Origin: Chondrilla cf. caribensis
Taxonomy: Eukaryota > Porifera > Demospongiae > Chondrillida > Chondrillidae
Length of the DNA: 64,000 nt
Reading direction: 5' to 3'
Assembly: GCA_964020155.1 (NCBI GenBank)
Contig: OZ026558.1
Location: 3,645,969-3,709,968 of the forward strand
Made by a program: the position numbers and the translations under genes. Below, in pieces: positions 1 to 14,171 of this stretch (the first letter of the stretch is position 1; each line of letters starts with the position of its first letter). The notes beneath the pieces are model-generated. The model ran no database searches. It was not told the origin of the DNA and was given only the letters and a program-made list of their open reading frames with translations.

Positions 1-50
1 AAGTTACTTGTCACTATCACCATGCAGTGTGTATCATCTGTACTGTACAG

Positions 51-2633
<2,583 letters not shown>

Positions 2634-2860
2634 ATGACTTAAAATGGAGTGTTGTTTGTGCTTTGTTCTGTACTGTGTAGTATAAGTACTGTGTGTATAC
2701 ATGTCAGATCTTATTGTGGAGAATTGAATGTGAATTTAGTACTTCTATCACTTGTACATTTCTTTTTGTGTCATTTATCCTTGAATAGATATAATTATAA
2801 GTTCAGACAGTGAGAGCATGTTTAACAGTACAATCAAATATTGGTCTTTCCAGTGACATC

Positions 2861-3130
2861 TCCCTTGGTACCTCATGCCATCAGGTTGAAAGGATGACTG
2901 AAGGTCCCAAACCTCTTTATGGAAACTTGTGAATGACTTGAAATGGAGTGTTGTTTGTGCTTTGTGTCTACATCAAGTACTGTGTGTGCATGTCAGATCT
3001 TATAATATTGTGGAGAACTGAATGTGAATTTAGTGCTTTTATCACTTGTACATTTGTACTTGTGTCATTTGTCCTTGAATAGAGTGTTGTTTGTTGCTAT
3101 AGCTGTGTTTTCCTCTTATTGTTTAGACAA
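2861..3130 (+). pseudogene. Duplicated 3' end of a receptor tail exon and its 3' UTR
   Basis: From about 2883 the sequence repeats the last part of the R1 tail exon (VERMTEGPKPLYGNL, stop at about 2929-2931) and then the same 3' UTR text that follows the R1 stop (GAATGACTTGAAATGGAGTG and onward). No upstream splice acceptor or remaining exon is present, so this is a relic of unequal crossing-over or local duplication, not a gene. Similar relics occur at 29249-29415 and 32010-32054. Confidence 0.8.
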
Positions 3131-3340
3131 TTAATTGGATTTGATTTTCATATTCTGTTATTAGTAAAGTAATGCTATACGTATAGATCCTCCACATGAG
3201 TGAAGGCGTGTTGTGTTGCAAAACCCCAAAAAATCAATCACACAATCAATGGCACAGACTGAACACATCTCCTAGACAGTGTTGTGTTTTTACTTCAGGA
3301 GCTTTAATGTTCTTCAGGTATTGTGATGTATCCACACTAG

Positions 3341-5207
3341 GTTGTGGTCAAGTGTTCATAGAAGGACCAGCTGTTGAGAGTGTATGCTATGGGAACACTA
3401 TTATTCTGACATGTTCTTACCAATATGGTGAGTGGGAGGAGGAAGTACGTATCTACAAGTAGTGAATGGACAGTGAATGGTACTAGGATATTACCAGATG
3501 GCATTACAACATCGATACAAGCAATCAAAAGCACAACAGAGGGATTGGAGTTTACTATCACAATAGAACAGTTTGAAGATGGCGTCTTCTACTATTCTTG
3601 TTACATACTGTTGTACAATGGAAGCAGAGAGACTAGCAGTGATGTGGAGATTGACCCACCAGGTGAGGGAGTGCACCTGTGTGTCGTGTGAGTGTGTGTG
3701 TGTGTGCGTCTTTGTGCATGTACAAGGTTGTGTTGGGGGAGAATTGAGAATAATTGTTATTAATTAATAAGCAATTGCCTAATCATCAATATAAATTAGT
3801 CAATGGGAGTGTATTCACAAATTTGCCCAATATTTCCATGTACTGCTGTTCCGTATCATACGTCATGTATGTTCAGGGTATCACTCAATATTTTGTGCCA
3901 TTTTGCTGAATGTGTAGGATACATGATGGTGATGCTTCCTTTATTGATGTGTTGGTTACAATAATAGTCCACTGGGCTGTTGCCTCCCCAGTGTGTATGC
4001 AACATTTTATTATGTCAAATTCATTGTCATTTGTCCAGAACACCCCACCCCTCCTACACTGAGAGAACCCATCACGACAACTCCATCTACCGTCACACTA
4101 GAGGTGGACCACAGGAATACATGTTTTGTGAACTGTACCTTCCAATATGAGGTCATAGTTCACCCAGCTGGTAGTCCCATGTCCATATCTACAACAACCC
4201 ACTCTACTAATACCTTCAATGTGAGTGGTCTCAGTGGAGGTACTAGGTACAGAGCAGAGATTGTAGCAGTGTGTGTAGAAGAGTCCACCATTAGAAGTAA
4301 TCCACTTATTATCACGTTCACAACAAGAATGGAAGGTGATTTGAGTGTGTTTGCTGTAGTATCACAACTTCGTATGTTGTTCAATATGCTCCCTCCACTT
4401 CTCTTATGTATTATACTTGAATTTTTCAACTTCCAGGAATCCCTATATAATTTTTGATATTATTTCCAGTTAGTACAACCCCAACAGTGACTCCTCCCCC
4501 ACCCTTGCCTCTGATCCTACAACCAATCCATCTCCTGATACAAGTAAGTCTGGGAACCTCTTCACACCTATAGCTGTGTGTGAACCTCTTTATGTCAAGA
4601 GCTACATATTGTGGTGTGAGTTCCTATGTCTGCTTTCTTCTGTAGTTACCATCACATTGTCCACAGGTCTCATTGCTGGTATTGGGGTAGTCTGTGTTGT
4701 TGTCATTTTACTGACATTTCTAGCTGGTTGTGGAGTTGGAGTGATAGTACTAGTTGTTTACCAGAAGAAGTCCAAACAGTCAACAAGTATGTTATATACT
4801 TGTGTATGTACTTCTCATACATATTTTATCTCAATTTTAAGTATAACAAATCTCCATGGCATGCAAGAGAGATTATATATCACCACTGCACCATACAGAA
4901 TTGATTGTATATACATAATACATGTACATTCCGTGTATGCGTGTATGTACGTACATGTGCTGGACTCGTGAGATTGTCTATGTGATATGTGTACACGTGT
5001 TGGCCTGAATGTGAGTGTACATGCATGTGTATGTGTATGTTTGTCTCCACTAAAGGTACAGTTGATGAAGACAAGAAGAACTCTCCCATCCCATCATATG
5101 TCAATGTAGAACCGGCTGATGGGAGTGTTCCCATGACAACCAACCCAAGTTATGGACAAATTGAATTCATCAGTAACCCCAACAAATCTCATTATGCAAA
5201 TTTGTGA
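3341..5207 (+). pseudogene. R2: class A Ig/FN3 receptor, disrupted
   Basis: Homologous exons: Ig 3341-3662, FN3 4039-4335, stalk 4470-4543, TM 4646-4786, tail 5056-5207. The Ig exon is 11 nt shorter than the R9 exon (322 against 333); the loss falls near 3420, inside the codons after LTCSY, and shifts the frame. The stalk exon is 7 nt shorter than in R5/R9 (74 against 81). No signal-peptide exon is seen: sequence matching the downstream side of R1-type 3' UTRs jumps directly to the end of the first intron near 3290-3310, as if about 1 kb with the signal exon was lost. FN3, TM and tail are still open. The tail is the second type, ending YGQI, ten residues, YANL. Its acceptor has been rebuilt (CTAAAG before GTACAG). 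Two frameshifts and a missing start argue for a pseudogene. Confidence 0.8.
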
Positions 5208-5904
5208 ATATTTACAACTCACTGACCAACATCTTGCAAGTCTGTTCAGTGCTATTATTGGTAATTGAGGCTTATGTTTATGCGCAGTATGCAATAACAC
5301 TTATATCTAACAGTGGTCATGAAAATATTAATTAGTGATCATGTTTTGAGGTTGTACAAGTTTGAAATTCTATGAATTTTTTCAGTCAGCAGAACTGTTG
5401 AATTTACAAAACTGACTATCATTTCGATTATATTATATTGATATGAAGTATTCCATATACTGTATGGATGGTGTGCATTTATAATGTATGCATGTAAAAT
5501 ATATACGTAAATTGTTATCAAAATTGTGTTTACAGCACATATTATGCTCATGTACATATCATGGTGTATATGTAATACAGTATATTCATGTACACGTGGC
5601 ATATAAACATACACATGTTCTGTACATGCATCTGCTATCAGGGCTGGTTGCAGGGGAGGAATACTAATGAGTTAGGAAGCACTGGCTATATTATACTACA
5701 TGTGCACGTGTCTGTATGTTATCAACTAGGAGATCTACACTATGTGCATGTCCACCACATATTATAGCGTACTGCGTACTATAGGCTGGTACTAGTGACA
5801 GTATTACCAACATACTCTTGAAGTACAACTGCACGGACGCCATTTCGTTACTGGCTGAGCTCTGTTGCAAATGGGTTTTCTATTCTAAACCCGCAAGATA
5901 CGTG

Positions 5905-7664
5905 ATGACCCATCACTTCTTGTTGGTTTGTCGGGTCTTGTTCACCGCTTTTCTTTCCGCGTATTTCCCTGTGACTAGTGGTGAGTATTGTAAAGTTGTA
6001 AGTTTGATGCTGTTTTATCCCGCATACAGCATTATAAGCCTTCTAACTCGGTTAATTTGTTGATATTATGTAAGACTTAGGTATGGTTTGGAGGAGTATA
6101 GATATGTTGTTGTACGTGGTGAATGCCACTTCGTGTTTTGAAGAAATGAAACGCGTCCGTTTTCATTGTATTTTGTTACTTATATAGTTCAACAAGGCCC
6201 GACCCTAAAGTTGACATCAGATGAAGTGTGTTTCGGTAGTAGAGTGGAGCTGGTCTGTATTCATCCTGATCCTTTTGATGATCTTGACAAGTACTTCCCT
6301 TAAAGTATTACCTGGGCTGAGAATGGTACTACCATTGACTTCACTGATCCAGCTAATGCAAGGTTCACTCCCACCTGGCTGGGTGAACAGTACAGCTTCA
6401 ACGCTATCATTTGACATCACTGAAGAAGACCACAGAGATAGAGTGATAGTATATAGTTGCTTTCTTGTCAGAAACAATCCTAATCGTGACCGCGATGAGA
6501 GTGAGCCTTTAGTACTAGATCCTCCAGGTGTGTACTTGTATGCTTCAGGATGCATGTACAATATTGTGTGCAGATATGTGATCAATAATTATTGACCATG
6601 CATACTGCAGATATTCACAGGAAGATTGTCATGTTACAAAGTATTATAATATTGTATTCACACTATAAGTGAATTTGACATGTGTAATGTGACTTTACAT
6701 CTCAAGTGATCCTAGTTGAGATGTCTAATGTCAGTGTAAACGGGATGAGCTCAATTTAAAAGCCTCGCACAAACTGCTGAAATACTTTCACCTCTGTGTC
6801 TGGCATCCCAGGTGGCTCTAGAGCATGACATAGGTTGTGATGACTTTTTAATACACATGATTCCAGTGAACAACCTCACACAACCCCCTGAACACCAATA
6901 GATCCACTAACCAGCAGTACTAGTGTTGTGGGAGCTTGTCGAGTACATATGCAACACTGTAGCATATTCACACTGTAATATGGCATGAGTGTTACATCAT
7001 TATGGAAGTATATGGTTAAGTATTAGTGTGAATGTAGCAGAGCTAATATGGGACCACTTGCTCCAAACCTCTGAATACCTATTAATTCAATGAATCATAG
7101 GAACCCCTCCTATTCCTCATAATATTATTTATCTGACATTTGGTGCTTCACAGAGACCCCACCAGCTCCTAACATAACATCACTACCTGACAGAGATACT
7201 GACAGGATGGGGTGGAGTTACCACCCTGGTTGCTATATGGATACCACAATTTTACTTTTAACCTCAAATGGACCAGGACTGATGGTCCATCCAATTCCTC
7301 AACTTCTGCAAGCGCTGTTACTACAGACACACAGTACGTCTTCAGTAATCTACTTCGAGGAGAGTATACAGTGAGTATTCAAGCACAAAGTGATGAAGAT
7401 CCCTCTATTGTGAGTGATGTGGTCAGCATTAACATCAGTTTGACACGTGAGGGAGTGTGCGTGCTTTTGTTAGGATTGTCTCAATTCATTTAATTCATTT
7501 TTGGATTGTAGATATCAGCAACGTAGCACCTTGTCCTACATTCGACCCTACGTGGTCTCCAACATCTGTTGTTTTGGGTATGTGACACAATAAATTTTAA
7601 TTGCACTATTAACTGAGTTATTAACTTAGAATTATACCAATTTCCCTCTCACACATACACGCAT

Positions 7665-7726
<62 letters not shown>

Positions 7727-8229
7727 GCACGCACATGCACACACACACACACAGCTACTTCTAACACAGGTGGACTGTCCACAGGTCTCATTGCTGGTAT
7801 TGTGGTAGTCTGTGTTGTTGTCATTTTACTGACATTTCTAGCTGGTTGTGGAGTTGGAGTGATAGTACATGTTGGTTACCAGAAGAAGTCCAAACAGTCA
7901 ACAATTATGTTGTGTACAGTATACTCTGTAGTACAGTAGGTGTACCGTGCAGTACGGTAGGTGTACTGTGTAGTACAGTAGTGCAATTTAAGTGAACTTG
8001 AAGTGCATACAGTTGTGCACAACTAAATACTTATTCATATGCTCTGTATATCCACTCACTACAGTACATCAACTGAAGGTACAGTTGATGAAGACAAGAA
8101 GAACTCTCCCATTCCATCATATGTCAATATTGAATTGGATGGCGGTAGTGTTCCCATGACAACCAACCCGGTTACGTGCAGGTTGAAAGGATGACTGAAG
8201 GTCCTAAACCTCTTTATGGAAACTTGTGA
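5905..8229 (+). pseudogene. R3: class B Ig/FN3 receptor, heavily disrupted
   Basis: The signal exon 5905-5980 (MTHHFLLVCRVLFTAFLSAY, donor GTGAGT) is open. The Ig exon 6188-6527 has an in-frame TAA near 6301 (CCCTTAAAG) and is 4 nt longer than in R6/R10 (340 against 336). The FN3 exon 7154-7446 has a 2-nt insertion (TGCTATATGGATACC where R6 has TGCTATGGACACC). Stalk 7512-7577 is normal in length. The TM exon 7755-7904 is open, but its donor reads CAACAATTATGT instead of CAACAAGTATGT, so the GT is lost. The tail exon 8065-8229 has +2 and -1 indels. At least five independent lesions make a functional protein very unlikely. Confidence 0.88.
7663..7754. repeat. (CA)n abutting the R3 TM-exon acceptor
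   Basis: CA run, partly CGCA, ending directly in the CAG acceptor at 7752-7754. Confidence 0.92.
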
Positions 8230-8780
8230 ATGACTTGAAATGGAGTGTTGTTTGTGCTTTGTGTCAACATCAAGTACTGTGTGTATACATGTCAGATCTC
8301 ATTGTGGAGAACTGAATGTGAATTTAATTTATTACGTTTTCTACTTGTGTCATTTTTCCTAGAATGGAGTGTTATTGAGTGAGTGTTAAGTAGCAGTGTG
8401 TTGAACCTGATTGTTTTTAGACAATATTAGTGAATCTGTAATTTTGTATTCATCTATAAGCTACTCATGGCATAGTATATTTATATATATTCCTCATGCA
8501 AGATACATATGAAATTTTTCCTATTGTATAACTATCAATACAAACGGTGTACATAGTCAACAGTACAAACACCCTGGCTTGGTACATGGCTCGTTTTATG
8601 TCATTACAACCATCTGCAGTTCTAATGCTGTTTTTGTGTACATGTAAATGACATACAGAATATATTATATGCATACATGCTTACACATGTATGCATATAA
8701 TACTGTGCTGTTGTAGAGCTTGAAGTCTGACTGCATATAATATTTAATGCAATAGTAATATACACAGGACGTCGATTGAA
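8230..8780. other. R3-R4 intergenic spacer
   Basis: The first roughly 200 bases are the conserved 3' UTR of tail-type-1 receptors (GAATGACTTGAAATGGAGTG and following). The remainder is AT-rich; I see no coding exon, RNA gene or terminal-repeat element. Confidence 0.6.
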
Positions 8781-8790
8781 GGGTTTTCCC
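8781..8790 (+). promoter_or_regulatory. GGGTTTTCCC motif upstream of R4 start
   Basis: Located 54 bases before the R4 ATG. The same decamer or GGGTTTTCCT occurs 38-52 bases before the ATG of R5, R8 and R9. It differs at one position from the generic kappaB consensus GGGRNNYYCC. Conservation between class A and class C promoters is visible; binding by a Rel factor is conjecture. Confidence 0.4.
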
Positions 8791-8843
8791 TTTCAGTCTC
8801 CTATATATAATATACTGCACTTGTACGTCTGTTGCACTCCGTG

Positions 8844-11800
8844 ATGAATTACTGGATATATTTCCTCCTCATTTCAGTTATCTGTGCACCAAGTGAGTGG
8901 CTTGTGAATATAAATCACTGTGGTAGAATTGGTTGCTTGGATATGGAAGATCTTATAAACTTTATAGATTTTTTAGTGACTCCCGCATAGCTATATACTA
9001 GCCCGACACGTAAGGTACTGTATGATTCAGTGGTTATTGGTTTAAATACCTATGTACCAGGTCAATTATCGTTTCCGTTAGTACTACGGAGTTGGACCAA
9101 TTTATTTACCTGCATTCTAGGATCAACCTTTTCCTGCAATGTGGGATCTGGCACAGTGAGACTTGTAAAGCATAGACCAGGTCTACACTAACCAGTTATT
9201 TCTAGTAGGTACTAACAGTAAGGAATGTTTATATCTACGACACGTATAGCTTCCTCGTACAATAAACAATAGGCCCTATCTCCGCTGTCCGAAATTTTGT
9301 ATGTAGGCAAATCCTTTCTGCAGTCATCAATTTAAAATCTCAGTTTATCCTCATTCTGTACTTATTCAGTGATATCATTGTACACAGGTGCATGACAAAG
9401 TATCGAGTATGATGAGAGTAATGTCAACTCAGATTATTATTGGCTTATTGTGAATAATCTGTGTTCTTATTGCACACAGGTGATGCTGATCCCTCCATCT
9501 CCACATCCACTCCTACTCCATGTTATGGAGATGTAGTGACTCTAGTGTGTCACCATCCTGAGGTGGCTAGCAACCCTGGAGGGTACATTGGTACAGGACC
9601 AGCATGGAAGGAGGATGGTGTGGTGATCTATTCATTTGGTGGTATATACCTCTCGGATGTTATATCAGAGGACCTCACTAGTACAACTCTCACCATCACC
9701 ATTACAGTGGACCACTTCAGGAACAAATCATTCAACTATTCTTGTCTACTAGTATCATTTGATGGGAATTGGTCACCACATGTGGAAACTAGTCAAGAAA
9801 TCAGTGTAGATCCTGTTGGTGAGTGGGTGCTTGTGTAAGTGCATACATTATGCATGATTGTATGTAATGATTTCTGTATGTGTACTGCAGTGTATGAAAT
9901 CAATGTACCGTCTTGTACAGTGTGTAGAGTAATGCTTCTTTCCTATACTGTGTGTTGTTTGTATGTTCCTATAATATAATCGTACCAAGTGCATATAACC
10001 ACTGCAGAACCACGACCACTCTCCTCCATTGTGAGCATTGATTGTAGTATCCCTACCAGCATTGCTTTCAACTGGACCCACACTCCAGTGGAGTGCTACA
10101 AGGACAGGACCAGCTACTATGTGTCCTGGGTGAATATCGACAACAACACTGAGAATGGCTCTGATGTCACTGGAGAACACATGTACAACATTACAGGCCT
10201 TGTTGCTAATAGCAACTACACCATCAGTGTCCGGACAGTAGTGAATGGGAATATTCAGAGTACAGCTGTGTCTAGAGATGTCACGACCAGTGAGTTCAAC
10301 TAGAACATTTTCCTCACTCAGTTTTAAAGTTTGTATCACATTTGGAATGTGATGGATTGTTAGTACAAGTAAGAGTGTAAATATATGTGTATGTACATAT
10401 GTATAATATGAACATGTGTGTACATGGATACGTGTGTATGTACATATGTCTTGCCTCGTGTGGTGGTTTACTATAGAGTGGGTGAGGACTGTACCTAGTC
10501 ATTACTTCAAGATGGTCCTGGTCCACCATTGATCATGCATGATAAATATTATCATCTCACTACAGTGGTAAACGCTTAATATGCCTCCGCTTATTATGCC
10601 AAACTGCTATCTATTTAAAACTATTATCCCACTATTTTCCGGAACAAATTCATTAGTATATAATTACTATACATATAATTTGCCAAACGCCTTATCTGCC
10701 ATCTGCCATTGTTATACTGACACCAATTGATTGATCACCATGTGTTAGATAATACTTTATATGCCACACCTCACCTCATTCTGTCACATAATCACTTAAT
10801 CACTCTTCACTTACATGCTGCAGGATTTTTAACCATTGACTGTTTGCTAATGTTATAGTAGGAGCTGTGCTTCTAAATTTGTATTATCACCATTATTATC
10901 TATATCCTTATTAATTCATAATTATTGATTCTATTTAATGACATTCATTGACAGTTTGGTTAATATGCCAAAACGGATAATAGGCCAAATTTTTTCAAAT
11001 CCAATTGACAATATGTGGGATATTATGCGTTTACCACTGTAACTAATTATAAGTTTACATAAAATCCTGTAGTATATTCATCTAATATAAACATTTCACT
11101 CCTACATAGCTCAAGTACATTATTCAATTCTACCTAAAATATTCTTTCATTTAAGCCAAATTACTTAGTGAGTATTCCTCGCTACACCCCCTCCCACCCA
11201 CACATTATACCTTGATATCTTACTGGCTAATTCCATACCAAAAAGTGGTTACCATGATAGTATCTTGTGGTTTGAAATTATAACATTTACTGCTAACAGG
11301 AAAGTGGCTTCTCTAAGTATGTAGCACTGTACACGATGTCCTGAGATACAATGCGCATGCTATACTGGATTAATACCTCATTTCACCCACCCCCCTAGGG
11401 GTGATTGAACATCTCAGGTAGCACCCCACTGTCTACAGTGTACACACTTGACTGTGTATAACTTTGCTTGTTGTGCAGGCAAACCTCTGGTTCTCCCAAA
11501 GACCACATCACTGTCAGCTTGTTACAACAGAAACTTCACTTTGTACTGTGATGTGTCCCCACTCCACATACTCCAGCTCAGTGGAATTAACTGGATATTC
11601 AATTCACACCACATATTGGGTGGATTTGACACTTATGATGTGTCAAGCAATGGTAGAGAGTTAGTGATTCACAATGTGACAGCAAGTACAGCTGGTGACT
11701 ATGGCTGTGGTATTGAACTGAACAGTGGGACTCTAGTGGAAGGGGACACATACTCCATGCAACCTTTAGGTATGTATGTGTGTAGCATGTATTGCAAATT

Positions 11801-12731
11801 ATGGAAACTCTTGTCAGCAACTTTCTGTTCACTGTTGACAATTCAACACTTGTTTACTCATTCTGCACACACAAACATGGTAAACAAAAGGTGTTTTGAG
11901 ACAACTGGGGCACATGTAAACATGAGAATGTTGGCTGTGTCTGGGTCTATTCACTGATCCTAATGGACATACTTGTGTACTTAATCTACACCTTACTTTT
12001 GGTGGTTATTCTCTTATTGCCCATCCTTCCTGTACAGACTCACCACAGGAGCCCCACAACATAGCTCTCACTCCTGGTGTTGCCAGCATCAGTGTATCAT
12101 GGGAACATGACAGGTCCTGTTTTGAGGGTCACGTGTTTGTGTTCATTGTTAGTTGGCAGAAAGTGTGCACCTGTGACCTCTCTGAGCTGAGCACTACAGT
12201 GATTGGAACAACCTTCAACATTCAAGACTTGGAACCTGACACCAACTACAGCATTTGTGTTTCAGCTGTAAGCTCTTATGATGATCAAGTGAAGAGTGAG
12301 AGGAAGTGTCTTCACACCAAGACTTTGAAACCTGTTTGTGAGTGCTATTCTGACCTCCCACATACCGTACACCTGTGTGTTACATGACGCAATACACAGG
12401 TTTGCACATTTATGTTCACCATGCAGTAGAGTGGCATGTATATCCCACCAGAATACATATGCATTAAGTAGTCGGTGTTTAAGGTTATACAGATAATATG
12501 CAAGTGCAGTACATGTCCAATGAATGTACTTACATAACTGAAATGTACATGTTGCCATGCATGTCTACCTGGTGTACCAGTTTGTACAAAACTAAACTAC
12601 AGTGTACAATTCACCATGCACATTTGTTACTGAGGTTCTGACACATTTCTCCAAATTTCAAGCTATTTTTTCCTCTTTTAATCACCCACTCACTATACCA
12701 ACACATGCTAAATTGCACTCGCACACACACG

Positions 12732-12786
<55 letters not shown>

Positions 12787-13363
12787 CTACCTCTAACACA
12801 GGTGGACTGTCCACAGGTCTCATTGCTGGTATTGTGGTAGTCTGTGTTGTTGTCATTGTAATGACATTTCTAGCTGGTTGTGGAGTTGGAATGATAGTAC
12901 TAGTTGTTTACCTGAAGAAGTCCAAACAGTCAACAAGTATGTTGTGTACAGTACAGGTGTACTGTGTAGTACGGTAGGTGTACTGTGTAGTACGGTAGGT
13001 GTACTGTGTAGTACGGTAGATGTACTGTGTAGTACGGTAGGTGTACTGTGTAGTACAGTAGGTGTACTGTGTAGTACGGTACTGTGTATCACTGTGGAGG
13101 TGCTATTATGTATTCTTCTTACTGTGTGTGTACAAACAAATAAAAAATGACACACCCTCACACACTTATTCACACGTTCTGTGTATCCACTCACTACAGG
13201 ATCAACTGAAGGTACAGTTGATGAAGACAAGAAGAACTCTCCCATCCCATCATATGTCAATGTGGAACTGGATGATGGAAGTGTTCCCATGACAACCAAC
13301 CCAGGTTACATGCAGGTTGAAAGGATGACTGAAGGTCCCAAACCTCTTTATAGAAACTTGTGA
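8844..13363 (+). CDS. R4: intact class C receptor (SP-Ig-FN3-Ig-FN3-TM-ITAM-like tail)
   Basis: Exons: signal 8844-8892, Ig 9480-9818, FN3 10008-10289, Ig 11479-11769, FN3 12038-12337, TM 12787-12936, tail 13200-13363. They sum to 1575 nt, giving a predicted 524-residue type I membrane protein with no frame break; all introns are phase 1. The signal peptide is MNYWIYFLLISVICA. Ig1 shows TLVCHH, AWKEDG and NYSCLL; Ig2 shows TLYCDV, INWIFN and DYGCGI. Both also have an extra Cys (PCYGD, ACYNR) 8 residues before the B-strand Cys. FN3 domains keep FNWTH, YYVSWV, NYTISV and VSWEHD, NYSICV. The tail has SYVNV, NPGYMQV and PLYRNL. Many NxS/T sites suggest glycosylation. It is the best representative of its class. 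Receptor identity is strong; recognition role is inferred. Confidence 0.88.
10563..11039. mobile_element. Non-autonomous TA-flanked inverted-repeat element (MITE)
   Basis: Terminal inverted repeats CAGTGGTAAACGC and GCGTTTACCACTG, flanked by TA on both sides (10561-10562 and 11040-11041). About 480 bp, AT-rich, no coding capacity. It lies in the R4 intron between FN3-1 and Ig2. The equivalent R8 intron (around 34240-34290) lacks it, so it inserted after the block duplication or was lost from the other copy. TA duplication fits the Tc1/mariner-type insertion pattern. Confidence 0.8.
12718..12786. repeat. (CA)n abutting the R4 TM-exon acceptor
   Basis: CA/CG run whose last CAG (12784-12786) is the acceptor of the TM exon; it replaces the usual pyrimidine tract. 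Confidence 0.92.
12953..13086. repeat. 21-bp minisatellite in R4 TM-tail intron
   Basis: About six head-to-tail copies of a 21-bp unit containing TGTGTAGTACGGTAGG. The paralogous R8 intron has the same array (35876-35989) and R3 a decayed one (about 7915-7979), so the repeat predates the block duplication. Confidence 0.9.
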
Positions 13364-13639
13364 ATGACTTGAAATGGAGTGTTTAATTGTGCTTTGTGTC
13401 AACATCAAGTACTGTGTATATATGTATTAGATCTTATTGTAGAGAACTGAATGTGAATTTAGTACTCTTATCACTTGTACATACGTATGTACTTGTGTCA
13501 TTTGTCCTTGAATGGAGTGTTGTTTGTTGCTATAGCTGTGTTTAACTCTTATTGTTTAGACAATTGGATTTGATTTTTATATTCTGTAATTAGTAAAATA
13601 ATGCTATGCGTATAGATCTTCCACATGAGTGAAGGCGTG

Positions 13640-14030
13640 TTGTGTTGCAAAACCCCAATCAATCAATCAATCAATCAATGACTGAACACGTCTCCTAGAC
13701 AGGAGGTCTCCTTTACAATAATACAACTGCATAGTCATCAAAATGACATGTACTGTTAGGAGCAAGAACAGATTAGGTCCACAAAATTAATACTATCTAA
13801 AATTGTCCATCCATCGTAATCGAGGTCTTCCTCTAGGCCTTCTCTCCTCCACAACACCTTCAAATACTCTACTGGTAAATCTCTTCATGTCCATGATCCC
13901 TTCCACTCTTCCCTTCCATTCCTCCTGTCTCTTCTTCACCATCTCCAGCACCCTTACTTGCCCCAGCCTCTTCAAAATTTCTTCATTGGCGACAATTGTT
14001 GCTTTTATAGCGAACTGCAAAACCCCTTGG
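13640..14030 (-). mobile_element. Non-LTR retrotransposon 3' fragment (RT C-terminal tail)
   Basis: On the minus strand, about 13793-14030 encodes EEWKGRV, then RPRGRPRLRWMDN. The basic GRPRLRWMDN end is typical of the C-terminal tail of LINE-type reverse transcriptases. No RT catalytic core is present. Near-identical fragments sit at 30780-31085 and 36600-36910, always downstream of a receptor tail exon, so it is a passenger of the receptor block duplication. The adjacent (CAAT)n run at about 13657-13680 may mark its end. Confidence 0.65.
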
Positions 14031-14119
14031 TAACTAATTACCAAAAATCGATGACGTCGCTGTTCTTGCGTGCACGCGGCTTGCCCCAGCAACCGCCGTA
14101 TCGACCCCTGTGTAGGGAA

Positions 14120-14129
14120 GGGTTTTCCT
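14120..14129 (+). promoter_or_regulatory. GGGTTTTCCT motif upstream of R5 start
   Basis: 43 bases before the R5 ATG, same motif as upstream of R4, R8 and R9. A CRE-like TGACGTCG lies further upstream at 14052-14059 and is also kept in R9 (36956-36963). Confidence 0.4.
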
Positions 14130-14171
14130 ATATAATTATCGGTTTGACACACCTATTCGATAGTGTAGAAT

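Noticed and set aside
12953..13086. Possible CRISPR-like array
   Set aside because: The 21-bp units are contiguous with no unique spacers, and the setting is a eukaryotic intron.
13200..13363. Tail tyrosines as strict ITIMs
   Set aside because: ITIM needs I/V/L/S two residues before Tyr; here it is Pro in PSY, PGY and PLY. The ITAM-like spacing fits better.
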